The notes under the pieces: model-generated
What the model saw: the letters and a program-made list of their open reading frames with translations, nothing else
What the model was told of the DNA's origin: nothing
Database searches by the model: none
Shown: piece by piece, positions 22,279 to 22,485 of the stretch
Layout of the letters: every line of letters begins with the position of its first letter
How positions within the stretch are numbered: position 1 is the first letter of the stretch
Origin: CAVPGH01 sp046726955
Lineage (GTDB): Bacteria > Acidobacteriota > Vicinamibacteria > Fen-336
DNA length: 22,485 nucleotides
Assembly: GCA_046726955.1 (NCBI GenBank)
Contig: JBKPBQ010000516.1
Span: 1-22,485 of the forward strand
Reading direction: 5' to 3'
Program-made: the position numbers and the translations under genes

Positions 22279-22485
22279 CTAGCTCTCCCGCCGTCCGCGA
22301 GGAGGACGCCGCAGCCTCAGGGCGCCTTCCTCGAGCCAGTGGACGAGGCCGCGGCGGACGCGGACCGAATCCACGCGCAGCGACTCCTCGCAGCTCGTGG
22401 GCGTCGCTCCCGTCGAGCCCTTCTCCCAGAGCGCGGTCACGAAGTCGATGTCCGTCTCTCCGGGCACGGCGGTGGGCGGGTGCCC
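22279..22485 (-). CDS. C-terminal fragment of an unknown protein
   Basis: The minus strand is open from the window edge to TAG at 22279, giving the last 68 residues of a larger protein. It includes ETDIDFVTALWEKGSTG and LRVDSVRVRRGLVHWLEEG and has a basic tail (RRPPRGRRES). I do not recognise the family. It converges with the M24 gene, with 25 bp between the stops. Codon pattern agrees with real coding, but the fragment is short. Confidence 0.45.
   Translation of the reverse strand, partial: GHPPTAVPGETDIDFVTALWEKGSTGATPTSCEESLRVDSVRVRRGLVHWLEEGALRLRRPPRGRRES

Noticed and set aside
1..22485. CRISPR array, insertion sequence or phage genes
   Set aside because: No regularly spaced direct repeats, transposase, integrase or phage structural motifs were seen. 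The only repeats are the three short copies listed.

Overview
The window is high-GC bacterial DNA, densely packed, with real coding on both strands. Large TonB-type and Omp85-type outer-membrane proteins, PQQ-like beta-propellers with the W-x-x-W-R-G-P motif, an ECF sigma factor and a DUF222/HNH family gene together suggest a Gram-negative soil-type lineage such as Acidobacteriota. That assignment is inference from style and gene families; there is no rRNA or marker gene to confirm it.

Left block (1-9113, all minus strand). This is one tightly packed operon read from 9113 towards 1. It encodes a LuxE-like acyl-adenylating ligase, a LuxC-like acyl reductase of the aldehyde dehydrogenase superfamily, a GT4 glycosyltransferase, an ABC ATPase, a very large FtsX-type permease, a secreted PQQ-like propeller and the start of a small membrane protein that runs off the window. 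Genes overlap (TGATG, ATGA) or are 7-23 nt apart. My reading is a pathway that activates and reduces an acyl group, glycosylates something and moves a product through the envelope. The substrate cannot be read from sequence.

Middle block (9175-14435). A second, membrane-anchored PQQ-like propeller is divergent from the operon. It is followed by a TonB-dependent receptor (minus) and, divergent from that, an NCS2/AzgA-type nucleobase permease (plus). The receptor leader carries a 21-bp palindrome lying over a -10-like element.

Accessory block (14436-16398). It holds two gene-poor stretches, three copies of a short repeat built on ACCCATTCCGG, and a broken DUF222/HNH endonuclease gene.

Signalling block (16399-18057). 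An ECF sigma factor is coupled to a single-pass membrane protein with an anti-sigma-like cytoplasmic tail and a predicted extracytoplasmic YCII/DGPF domain. An exported VOC (glyoxalase-fold) protein is divergent from them across a 19-bp palindrome.

Right block (18114-22485). A 936-residue protein combining an HExxH metalloprotease, a TolB-like propeller and an Omp85-like barrel is divergent from a Tat-type exported M24 (Xaa-Pro-type) peptidase. A partial unknown gene ends the window.

Translation signals fall into two classes. Several first-in-transcript genes lack a Shine-Dalgarno and have a TANNNT-like element 6-9 nt before the start, which suggests leaderless mRNAs. Many downstream genes have a clear Shine-Dalgarno or an overlapping start. 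The ABC ATPase and the sigma factor both appear to start at CTG.
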